From the NCBI GenBank assembly GCA_034401135.1, contig JAWZSP010000001.1:5270001-5334000 (forward strand): 64,000 bases of DNA, read 5' to 3'. Both the position numbers and the translations under genes were made by a program. The notes under the pieces were generated by a model. It was not told where the DNA came from, made no database searches, and saw only the letters and a list, made by a program, of their open reading frames with translations. Positions 22,087-32,661 of the stretch are shown here, piece by piece (position 1 is the stretch's first letter; each line of letters starts with the position of its first letter). Source of the DNA: Volutella citrinella. Its lineage: Eukaryota; Ascomycota; Sordariomycetes; Hypocreales; Nectriaceae.

Positions 22087-24530
22087 TCACTCTCCCACCG
22101 CCTTGTGCTTGCTTGCCATCCGGCGAGCAAAAGATAGATCTTGCCGCCCTACATTGGGGTACGCCAAAGAAGTCCCACCCCGTGGAGTGGGATCCTCGGC
22201 CGCCTGAGAAACATTGGTCATGTTCATAGCCTCTGGCATGGTACTCCCTCCTGCACCAATATGACCAGCTGAATCCAATGCTCGGTGGGGGTGAGGTCTG
22301 GGTGTCTCATTTGCAGAAGTCGAGATCAGTGGGGACTGGGGATTCGTCGAAGGCTCTCGCTTGGTGCTATTGGGCCCGGCATGGTGCAGTCGTCGAGCAA
22401 TCTCGTACTTCCGGCGATCTTCCTCCGTCATGTAAAAGCCAACCAGCGGCGAGCTTGATGTTGACGGGTTCGTTCTGTCTCGCGCTTGGACCGAGTCGTT
22501 TCGAGCTTCTTTGCGGGTAAGAGGCGACCCCAGTGAACAGCCAACTGATTCTACATCGTCTCTCATCCCTCTCTTCTTTGATTCAGCCTCGTCCGGATAT
22601 TCATATGTGCCGGCAGGTGTTCGTCGCCGGGCAGAGAACTTGCCATCGACTTGTGCTGGTGGCCGTATCACGCTTTTCGCCCGATTCAAGCCGTTGTTCT
22701 CATCTGAGCTTGGCTGTTTAAAAGTCTCCGGCACGATATTCAGTTCATCGCCAAGCTTTGCGGCTCGTTCAGCTGCCTCTCGAGCTGATGTGCTCGTGTT
22801 TGCGGTTTCCGCATCAGCCCGTGGCCCGCCCCAAGTTCGACGCCCGGCTGTGAAGATGCCATAGACCATGTAGTACCAATTGAAGAAAGGATTCAATATG
22901 AACATGAGCGGGTAGAGCCAAATCTTGAACCGACGCAGCTTTGCACCGAAGTACAACATCAGGAGCCAGTTGAGACCAAGCGAGATGGCAATGAACCCGA
23001 CTGGCAAGTCATCAACTTTCTTCACTGTTGTCATGAGAGCCAATACCATGATGAAGAACAATAGAGCTGTTGTTCGAATTGTGTTTTGCAAGAATCGCAT
23101 CAGCAGCAGGACTGGGTATCGCTGCCACAGCCGCCAGTCTGTCAGCATGCACACCTCATTGGTGATGAAGCCCAAGAACCACCGGCGCCGCTGCTTAATC
23201 AATGGCCGATAGGACTGCACGGCTTCTGTTTTGCAAAATGCGGACGTACACATCTGGATCTGGTACCTCTTCCTGGCCCCTATCATGAACAGATGTGTCA
23301 GCCAGCGATCCTCCCCCAAATGGCACTTCGCGAAGTCGAACAGATCCTCGCACTGCTCCGTCTTATCCGCGAAGTAATATTTAGCCATGCGCTGGAAAGC
23401 TGAGAACCGAAGCATTGTCAAAGCTCCCGGAAGGCAGGTGACGGAACCGCAACACGACTCAACGGTTCTCTCAAACAGCTGTCCGTGGATGTACTCGATG
23501 TCTTGCAGGAGGGTAATGAGGCTGTGTCGTTTGGTGGTTGAAGTAATGACCCCAGTCATGGCCAGCATGTCTCTAGAATTGCCAGGACTTAGCTCCATAT
23601 CGTACACCAAATTCTGCAAGCACATTTTGTCCAGGATACAGTCTGAGTCGATGAAGAGAATGAATAGATTGTCATTCCTCTTGAGGTATTCCTCGTACAC
23701 CTTGTCAATGAGCTTGAATGTCAGCTTCTGGCAGTTTCGCTTGCCTCCGTGTGGGAAGCGCGAAATTGTGACCCGAGATGCACGATACTCGACGTCAATA
23801 CTCTTTGGCCGGGGATTCGGCTGTTGGCACACGCCGAGGCGCCGTACAGTACTCAGATACAACTCATCCTCATCTTCGCCGTCAAACGACAGAAAGACGT
23901 GGATGCAGGTGGCTGGGTAGTCGCAGCCTACGACCGAATTAACAGCTGTGATGAGGACATCGGGCTCCTCCCGGTAGCAAGGCATGACCACTACCACTTT
24001 AGGGGCTGTAGAGGCATCCAATGCCTGTTTGATGCGGTTTTGCCGTCCCAGTTGGTGTGTGGCCAACCGATAGACACAGAATAGCCAAGGGATGGTGAGC
24101 AAGATTGTGAAGCTCCAAAATGCGAACCATTGTAAAAATGCCACCAACTCAGGTGGCCATAAACGAGTGGCCTGGCTTGGCAGCGGAAGGGTGACAATCA
24201 TTATTGGCAGAAAAATTATCCTTTGCAAGACTTGTTAGGATCGTATTGTCATCATCGTCAAACCAAGCTTGGTGAACTTACCGGAGCATCACGAAGCAGA
24301 CACCAATCACTACACAAAGAATGTTGATAGACCAGTGCTCGGACTTTTGGTATACTTTGACCAGGCAGTAGACAAATGCTGCCAGCCAAAGGAACCATTC
24401 TAGACATGCCATTAGGAGGACAAAACCAACGATTGCTGTATAGGTTACCTGCAAATGCGTTGTCAGAAGGGCCACGCAAACAAGGTATGATATAGACTCT
24501 TACGTCCTCAATCGGCCACGCCATGTCCAT
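22087..24530 (-). CDS. chsD: Chitin synthase, class VI type
   Basis: Membrane glycosyltransferase (GT2) that polymerises UDP-GlcNAc. Exons 24530-24504, 24448-24282 and 24220-22087 give 775 residues. N-terminal hydrophobic segments (residues 12-60, about 62-75 and 90-115) precede the catalytic domain. Visible motifs are VVVMPCYREEPD, LSFDGEDEDE, FIDSDC (about 256), CLPGALTMLR, LGEDRWLTH (about 366) and QRRRW (about 408-412), followed by three or four transmembrane helices. The last 230 residues are hydrophilic, Ser/Thr/Arg-rich and probably cytosolic. There is no myosin motor and no cytochrome-b5-like domain, which separates it from classes V and VII. The size and lack of N-terminal extension fit the short class VI enzymes (A. 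fumigatus ChsD type). Class assignment is by motif and length only. Confidence 0.88.
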
Positions 24531-25536
24531 GGCGCCAGAAAGAAGTAAGGATGGGAGTTGCTGCAGCAAAGGGAGCTTTCCGCGGTGGAAGCCGAGACAA
24601 CAAAGAGGTCGTCGCTCTCGTATTTACCCTCGCCGTCGAGTGAATCGCAGCCACCACGTCGCTCCGGCGACAACAGACGGGCTGAGGGTAGGGTGAGTAG
24701 TACCCGAAAGAGGGACCTGATTGGCATCCGTGGTTTAGGATGAATCGAAGCTGTAGCTACCCGTGAGATAAATGGGGACGCAGCAAACGGCAGGCACGCA
24801 TCACAATCTCCCAGCGCACCTGCTTCGGGCAAGCATAGTGGCTTGGGGGGTCCACGGAGCCTTCCCGATAATTCGTAGACCACCTAGGCAAATAGTATCG
24901 GGCGCTCCAGACAACCTGCAAGTACGGTCATCTTGCTAATATTTCCAGCGAGGTTACTACATCACGAAGCTGAGCAATTCAAAACTCTGCGTTAGAAGAC
25001 TGTGGTGCGTTGGAGTATTGCTTGGCAGGACACGAATGAGATTTAGCTCCCTGAGGGCATGAGTGGCTGTCCATTCAATCAAGGCTGAGCCCTGTCCCAA
25101 CTGCGCCCTGCCGGGATGGTTGGACAAGCCCAGGCTGTCTGTCTAGTACTGTCCCACCCCTTCTCCGTATCCGCGGTCATTCTCATCTCCATCAGTCCAA
25201 CGTCCAACTATGGTACCCCCAACCGTGCTCAGCTGCTTTGCCAATGAAGTGTTTTTTCATGTTGGCTGTTGGCAGGTCAAGATAGTGGGCGGTACCTGGG
25301 TCCGTCGCTACGCTGCAACCAGCACCGGGAGCGCGTTCTAGGAGGCCAAGCATAGGTAAGCATCAGAGTCAGTGCCTTGACGATGGCGCAGGGCCATATT
25401 TTTGTCAAGTACTCTTTTAACTTGTGCGGAAGCTTAAACAGACCATTTAGTTGTAGGTGAGGGCTCCTTGAATGGCTTCGGCAGAAGAGCGGCTGGGCAA
25501 ATGCAGATACGTGTTTCGTCCATGGCAGGGAAATCA
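24531..25536. other. Intergenic between chitin synthase start and UPF2 3' end
   Basis: Promoter side of the chitin synthase gene and 3' UTR of UPF2. No gene, tRNA or notable repeat seen. Confidence 0.5.
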
Positions 25537-28500
25537 TCACCAGTCAACATCACTAAGTTGAAGCTTTCTGACTCTCTGGCCGCGGTCCTTGCCCGACCTC
25601 TCAATGCGATTGTGGTAGAAGGTCGCTGGTCTCTCGTGGCCTGTGTGTTTGAGTGAGTGGGTAGGACGTGTTTGTTTAGCGGGTATCAACGAACCTTCCT
25701 GGTCCTCGTTCTGTTGCAGATCGTAATTGAGCACCAGGTTTTTGATGCGCTGCTGCTCTTCGCGTTCAGCCTGTTGCTGATTCTTCATGGCAATAGCAAA
25801 CGTAGAATCCGAAGGTAGCTCCACGGTGCGTGTCTGCTAGAGTTAGGAGATAATAGCCACGACAGAACGCAAATATTGGTGAACTGACCTGTTGACGATT
25901 GCCGCGCTTAGTGAGCAGCGAAAATGCCATGGTGCTCGTAGGGGCGGCAGTCTCTGCGCTCGCCTCGCCGGTTGCTGAGGCCTCTCGATTCTTTGCTCGA
26001 ACGGGGAGTGGAACATCGAAGAGCTGCTTGCGTTCGAACTTGCGAGACTCAAGGCTCTCAGCCATCATTTTGGCGTACTCGCGTTCGAATTCAGCTTCGT
26101 CTTCAGGGTCCACAACTTCTTCCTGCCTGGTCACGACGATGGCCTCTTCCTCTTCAGATAGGCTACCATGATCAGACTCGTCGTCCACATCCTGGTCTAC
26201 CTCTTCCTCATCTGATGCGCTATCGTCGTTGTCTTCACCATCATCGTCGCCGTCACCATTGTCATCGTCGGAAGAAGCACCGCTGGAAGCGTCATCCATA
26301 TCAGTCGCCTTGTCAACGCCAGCCGTCTTTTGATCCTGGGCAACGGCAAGTTGGAACGCCTTGGCAGCCTCCTCGAGTGTTGACGCGAGCTTCCACTGCG
26401 GCCGTGTTATGGCGAACGTGTCTTGCACTGTAAACTCGATATCCATGGGAAGTGATGTCTTTGTGTGAACATAATACTATTCCCATCGTTAGTGTATGCA
26501 TTCGAGAACGGCGCTCGGATTAAAAGTACCTGGAAGAAGGAAAGGAAGTAGTCAAGCTTCTTGCCTGCTGCTCCTCGGTTGAAGAACATGCCACAGGTCT
26601 CTAGCATAGTTGCAACCAGGCGTATTCGGAAGAAGTCATCAGGCGGGTCAAGAGCGTTGAACCTTCCTGGAATGGGGGGGCCACCATAGCCAAAAGTCAT
26701 GATCCTATACAAGGTGTCGAAAATTACGGGATGCTCGAGCATTCGGTAGTTGTAGAGCTCGCCGAGATACTTGACCTCGGCAACCCTTCGCTGGTAGAAT
26801 CTGTAATCATTCTGCTCAAGCCCGAAGCTGACAGACTCGATCACATTGTCGATGACTTTGACGACGAAACCAGGATGGTATCGGTATAATGCACTCAGCA
26901 AGATACCGAGTAGATGGATACTACCATACTTGACTTTTCCGGGTTTCGAAAAGACCTTTTCCAGAATGCCGACGACCTCTGATTCTTCCCAATGAAGGCG
27001 GCGGATCTGTTTCAAGATCTTGCTGTAGTTTCTCTTGGTCATGTCAATGTAAATCAACTTGCGAACGAAAAGCTCCATTGGCGTTCGTTCTTTCTGCTCG
27101 ATCGCGGGTCGCTCTGGAGGATCCACGTAGTAGACGGCATTGTCGATGAGCATGCGCTCAGGTTGCCCGATGTGCTGAACCGACTTCTTTCGCTGCAGCG
27201 TCTCCAGAAAGCTGACCATCCGTGGCGCTGTTTCAGGGTTCCGCAGCAGGTACCGACCGCAATTCTCAATCAGATTGCAAAGAATCTCGATATTCATGCG
27301 GGAGAAGTCATCCAGACTAACCTTCAGACAGTGAAAAACGACATGTTCGGGGACGATGCCAAACTTGGTGAGCTCAGCGAGATATCGAATGTTGCTCAAA
27401 CGAACTTGACCAAGGAAATCCTTCTCCTTCCGTCGTTGCAAACTGCGGAATTCAGCATCGAGGTATTCGACGACTCCTTTCGGGACATCTGGCATGTATC
27501 TACCCAGCGTAGCCACAAGGCGGGACCACGGTGGGAGCAAATCAGTCCGCCCCTTGGGTACTTCGGTCAATGCTTTTACTAATCGGTTTCGTGAGGCCTT
27601 GGAATTGAGAAAGCAAAAGTCGATGGCGATTTGGTCCACCGCGTCCTTGTTGGTCAATTCGGATAGTCGGGCGAGAAGAGCGTCGACTTGGGCACCAATG
27701 GTCTTGTTGGCAATAGCCGTGGACTGATCATCCAGAGGGTCTGCCACTTTCGTTTGTTCAGTGACATCACCTTGGTCAACCTTCTTACCAACCTGTTCGT
27801 CAGTGTCGGTCTTCTTCTTCTTCCCATCTTCCAGCAGGATAGGCGGGACCTTGCCCTTCAAGTCGACCAAGTTTTCGTAGAAGCGGCGCTCCTCCTCGTC
27901 CTCCCATATTCCTGCACCATCGCCCAAGGACCGCAGATAGTCGCCCGTTTTCACTAACCCTATCGATCCATTGGAAGCAGAAAAAGAGCCATCGGAGTCC
28001 TTCAAATCAGGCATTTCGGCACCGATAGCATCGGCAATGACCTGGGCGTTGGACACAAGCCGTTCTTGGGCCTTGACCTGCTTTTCGTAATTTGCCTGTC
28101 GATCCTCAAAAACTTCTCCAGACTTGACGTAAGCCTCAGCGTTTCGGCGAGCTTGAGATTGTATCGACTTTTGGTCACGCAGGACATGAGCCTTGACATC
28201 ATCAAAGTACTTCCTCAAAACCGCTCTGAAGCGCTCCTGCAACTCGGGTTCGGTGAACGGTTGGTCGGCTTCAGACGGAGATCCTTCGGTTTCGCCAGTA
28301 TCATCCTGCTCATCAGAATTGCCTGCAACAGTCGCACCATCCTCCTCAACTGTCCGCCGGCCCTCGGCGCCAGCAGGCTTAACGCCCAGAATGTCCCAAC
28401 TGAATGCTTTGACGAAGATAACGAGTAAGGGTAGGTTTGCATGCTCCCGATCGTAGCCGAGCAAATCTTTAAGAACCTCTAAGGGAAACGGTTCGGCACC

Positions 28501-29201
28501 AGAGGCCTTGCCCGAGTTAACTCGCGGCTTCAGCTCGGCAACCTTTCCCACGGCTCCCTTGGTAGCATCGTCGGGCTTCGTAGCGTCGTCGAGGGTTCGG
28601 ATAGCGCCGACAAGCCATAGCTCAGTAACAACACGCAGGAGAGCTCGCTGGCGAGTAATTCGTTCCTTCTCTTCCTTTTCCCGCGCTTCCTGGCTAAGTG
28701 ATTTCAGCACGCTCTTGTCAGGCGTTGCCATTCCCTTTCCAAGAAGCCACGCTAGGTACTCTGTGAATTCGCCGGGGCCGAAGCGCTGATGGAGTGCGCT
28801 GACAATCTCGATACCCGCTTCGATCTCGCCGGGTGATTTGAGCCTGCAGAGCCCTTCATAGCAAGCCGATATGATTTCAGATAGGTACTTGTGCAAGCTG
28901 AGGGTTCGTATTTCCTGAAGGAATGTGCTGAGGGTGGCAGCGGTGATCGCGGTCCGGAGTCGCTTGATAAATGCAGTATTCTTCTTCAGTGAAGAGTCGA
29001 GTGATTTGCCGACCGGGAAGAGGTCTAGACGCCGAAGTGTCAACATTTCTGAGGAGCACTAGAGGATGAGAAAAAGGGATGCTCACCCGGAATGCCATCC
29101 CAGGCCTTGTCGTTCAGGGCGCGAAGCTCGCCTGTTACTCGTGTCAATATGAGCTCAGTTTCGGAAACCAGAGTATACGCACGCTTTCGCAGCCGGTCCA
29201 T
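25537..29201 (-). CDS. UPF2: Nonsense-mediated decay factor UPF2/NMD2
   Basis: Scaffold that bridges UPF1 and UPF3 during nonsense-mediated mRNA decay. Exons 29201-29183, 29131-29087, 29048-26530, 26476-25889, 25833-25695 and 25640-25537 give 1137 residues. The spliced start reads MDRLRKRELRALNDKAWDG, and the early SLKKNTAFIKRLR segment is typical of MIF4G-1. Three MIF4G-like helical modules follow (about 25-230, 440-640, 650-860); the third contains MELFVRKLIYIDM and HLLGILLSALYRYHPG. A strongly acidic Asp/Glu/Ser block follows (about 900-960). The C-terminal UPF1-binding region ends RGQRVRKLQLSDVDW. Exon 1 is only 19 nt and splits an Arg codon. The third exon's acceptor is the CAG at 29051-29049; a nearer TAG would break the frame. 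Confidence 0.95.
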
Positions 29202-30200
29202 GGCGTTCAAGTCGCAGCAATGCCGGGGCGGTTGCAGCGATCTATTTCGGTGGGAGGAGGCGCTTCATCCGGCGCACACAACACTGCTAAGGGATCTGCT
29301 TCCCTAAGAAGTGGTACCTTGGACAGGCCAGAGAAGCCGACATGGGTGCGTCCGACCACGTAGGACGGGAGATTGGCGAAGAAGCTGGGCGTGGGCGCCG
29401 AATGTCGGTAAAGTGGGCGTAATGAGGGTTGAACAAACAGTCCATGAGAGAAGGCGTCGGCAACGACTCAGAGTGTAGTGGGCTGTGGAGTTTTGACTCT
29501 TTTGAGTGGGCAATGCACAGTACCGGGCTGACGTAGGGCTGTACTATAGACTACCTGTTCCACGGCGTGAACTTGGTGGGACATAGTGTATAGTGAAGTA
29601 TCTGCGGAGACTCTCTAACGTACCCGACCTAACCAAATCGCACCTGCCATTTAACTTGAGGTACCTGACCGTCAAAGTGATCATGGCCGGAGGCACCAGA
29701 TGAAGCAAAGACAGGGAACACAGGGCAATCTCTAATGAAGAATGACAGAGCGCATGTGTTGGGATAAAAGCAACAGTGCACCGAACCCCATTTCACGTAA
29801 GGCGTATCGAAAAAGTTTCAAGCTGCAGGCCTAACAGATTTAACCAGCATCACACATGTATGTTGTAGAAGAGCAGAAGGCACTAGGATGTTACTTAAAG
29901 GGAGCGGGGCAAGGCGTCATCTCCTCGCTCAGGTCTCGCTCGACATCCTACATCGTCTACCTGCCAATTCACTTGCACAGTTTCGGGGGGAACTTTGCAA
30001 AATGAAATCGCGGTTTGTATTTGAGAACCATGGTTCCCCAAAAATAGACAGTTTAGTTGCATTCCATCAGCTACATCCGATCGTCTAGCAAGTTCTCCCT
30101 CCCTTACCACAACACCATCATGATTCGACACTCGGGGCCCCAGTACTAGAACTCCAATATGCGGCCACCAAGAGCCGCTGAATTGTGCAATATTGTCCGC
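29202..30200. other. Intergenic between UPF2 promoter and MYND 3' end
   Basis: UPF2 promoter on the left, MYND-gene 3' UTR on the right. No ORF with homology, tRNA or repeat recognised. Confidence 0.5.
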
Positions 30201-30979
30201 CTAGACGTTGACCATAAAGACCTGATCCAAAGGCTTGCATGCAGGCTTGTGGGCTCGCCAGCTGGCCTTCTGGCAACCCTACAAACCGAAACATCAGTGA
30301 GCATCTGAGACATCGGGAGGAAGCGTTGCTAGTACCTTGGAGCAATACCAAGCACGCTTGCAGCGACTGCACTTCATTGGGACGAAGCTAAGATCGGCCT
30401 TGATTTTTCCGCAGGTAAAGCAACTGGGCTCGTCAAATTTACGTGGGATGCCGGGGGTGTAATTGTCCAGGGCGGCGAGAAACTGAGCTTTACCAGGAGC
30501 GCGGAAGCCGAAGTCAAAGATGGGAAGCGCATACCCATTCTGGCATGAAATCTGCGGAACGAGCTTGCGGATATGCTGTATGTCTTCAGGCTTGATCTTG
30601 GCGCCGGCACGCATTATGAGAGCGGCAGCGATGATGACATAGTATTCGCCTTCCATCTCACTCTCTCGAGCGCGATAGGCCTTTAGAAGCTGGTCTCCAA
30701 GGCCCGAGTCGAGTTCACTGCGAACACGAGTGACCAATTCGGTGTGTCCCTTGACTTCGTTGGGCAGTCCCTTGTCCATTAGATTGAGGGACATTGCAGG
30801 GGAGCCCAGGACCATCTCAGCTAGCTCGAGGCGATGGCCTGGAATGGTCTCATTCATCTCGAGGGCGATGTCTTGATCGCGGTCGCCCTCAAAAAGTCCT
30901 GCGTGGGGGGGGGGGGTGTTAGGTGCATCTTCGCAGTGCCATGGATCAGGAGAAATATACGATGTCCCCAGCGGCCCAT
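30201..30979 (-). CDS. Small MYND-type zinc-finger protein
   Basis: Exons 30979-30961, 30898-30336 and 30278-30201 give 219 residues. The spliced N-terminus reads MGRWGHRLFEGDRDQDIAL, followed by an all-helical middle region of unknown role. The C-terminus holds a MYND finger with ligands in CFTCGK, CSRCKRAWYCSKGCQ and WRAHKPAC, the usual C-C-C-C-C-C-H-C order; the last intron falls inside it, after CSK. MYND fingers bind proline-rich peptides in co-regulators, but no catalytic SET domain is present, so the function is unknown. The start was chosen because splicing exon 1 to exon 2 restores RLFEGDRD, a motif I associate with fungal MYND proteins of this size. Intron 1 ends in a C12 run just before its acceptor. 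Confidence 0.82.
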
Positions 30980-31794
30980 GATTCTTTTCGTTGGGTGGGT
31001 GTTCCGAGGGAAGGAGGTTAACAGGATGGCAGTTCTTCGTAGTTACAGTATCGGTCGAGCCCTGGAGGATCCAGACGATGAAAGAGTGAGGTGAAGAAAA
31101 CAGGAAAAAGAGAAAGTTGAACTCGGATGAAAATAGTACTAAGCTCTTGCCTTTGTGATGCCCAGGCTGTTTGTTGGTTTGTTGTACCATCGTACCTGGC
31201 AGCTGCTGCCAGGGTCAAACAATGTCTACCGGAACTGATCACCGTTTGGCAGCATTTCGCGTGACACAACTACAGTATTTACTACTAGTACCTCTCACAA
31301 ACAGGTTGTGGCTGCTGCTTGATGGCAGTTTCAATACAAAGTCGGGAGCGTCAAGGCCATCCGTGGCCACACCATCGGCCAAGAGAACTCAAGAGGGGAA
31401 GCAAATCACCCTCTCATACACCGTGAGCGAGGAGAGCACCAAGTTCAGGAGGATCCAACCATATGGCTCCGCATCACTACCAGCTCCAGATCCAGCATGG
31501 TCACATTTTGAGCAGAATAATGTCGAAGCAAAGATCCGTCCTTGCGATGTTGAAAGTCGTCCTCGTAGGGATACCACCCTGGGTCAAGGCATGCGATTTA
31601 CTTTGCTTTTATTGCCGGAGCATAATTATTATGATACGCATTCCGTCGAGGGTTGGAGGTTGCACTGACAACTAATCAAGTGAGCAGAGGTCGCTGCGTG
31701 CGGTTTAGGCCTTGACGAACGAAACATCCAGTATACTACAAGACTGGGCCTGCTACTAGGAGGAATTACTTGATGCCACAGGATATTTCAGCTA
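30980..31794. other. Intergenic, no gene seen
   Basis: Promoter side of the MYND gene. No supported ORF or tRNA. The MITE-like element begins immediately after. Confidence 0.5.
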
Positions 31795-31884
31795 CTGGGG
31801 GGGTCGCAAGATTGACCCGGTCGTCTTGTCGTTGCTGTCTTGAACGAATGTGAAAGACGGGAGTCAGTTTTGCGACCCCCCTAG
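31795..31884. mobile_element. 90-bp MITE-like element with TA target duplication
   Basis: The left end and the reverse complement of the right end agree over 22 bases except three transitions (shared core GGGGGGTCGCAA). Partial complementarity continues to a GTCTT on each side, so nearly the whole element could fold back. It is flanked by TA at 31793-31794 and 31885-31886, the target duplication of Tc1/mariner/pogo transposons. There is no coding capacity. It lies about 780 bp upstream of the nitrate reductase start. Confidence 0.75.
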
Positions 31885-32191
31885 TACTGGTATCGAGGTC
31901 CAGGACAACGGCACATGACATCAGCGTGGCATGGGGAACAGGCGACATTGAGTGGAGAGCAGTGTCACGATTTCTAGGGGCCAGACTGGATATGAAACGG
32001 CAACGACCAGATTGGCTGCCCTCCGGAGAAAATCCCACGCGCCAAGGGATCCCGAATGTCCGAAATGCTGACCCACGCTGACCACGCCGACTGATGTGCG
32101 CGAGACAAACGGAAATCGAGAAACCGATCGACGGGCCATTATGTGTCTTGTCCGTGGAGTGGCCTGCGTTATTATTAGTAGTCTGTCGTCT

Positions 32192-32579
32192 TTATCTTTG
32201 CGTGACGCCCGCGCCCGGCCCGAGTGGAGCCAGTCTGGTTGAAGCATCTCCGGCGACTTGCTGGTGTCTCTTATCTTCGGCCTGTGATTCGCCGGGAAGA
32301 AACGTCAAACCACAAACACCAGAGCCCGATGGATGCTCCGCGGAACGACCCCAAGATATTCGCGATAACGCCCACTGGGCCGCAACTTGCATCTCCTCGC
32401 TCGGGATGCGGTGCCACGGACTTGTCGTGCGGGATGGAGGGGGATCCGAATCGGCCCTGCCTGGCCTGGCCCAGAACGCCAAGTGGGATCGTGGCGAGAC
32501 GGACGGAATGGAGCAAGGGGCAGTCATCTGCTACTACTACTATGTACAGCCCATGCCCGCTTCACAACACTCCTTATCA
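32192..32579. promoter_or_regulatory. Four HGATAR (AreA/NIT2-type) sites
   Basis: AGATAA on the minus strand at 32192-32197 and 32271-32276, CGATAA on the plus strand at 32363-32368, and TGATAA on the minus strand at 32574-32579. They fall within 470 bp of the nitrate reductase start. AreA/NIT2 GATA factors bind HGATAR and relieve nitrogen metabolite repression of nitrate genes. Spacing and number fit, but binding is inferred. Confidence 0.65.
32336..32343. promoter_or_regulatory. NirA/NIT4-type site CTCCGCGG
   Basis: An exact match to the NirA consensus CTCCGHGG lies 319 bp upstream of the nitrate reductase ATG, among the four GATA sites. NirA/NIT4 is the nitrate-specific activator. The pairing of both motif types supports nitrate induction of this gene. 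Confidence 0.7.
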
Positions 32580-32661
32580 TCTGCTGCATGCTCCTGCTCC
32601 GAGTTGAAGACTTTTGCCCTCTGCATCGATTGCCTTGCATCACGGCATCACACCCCTGATC

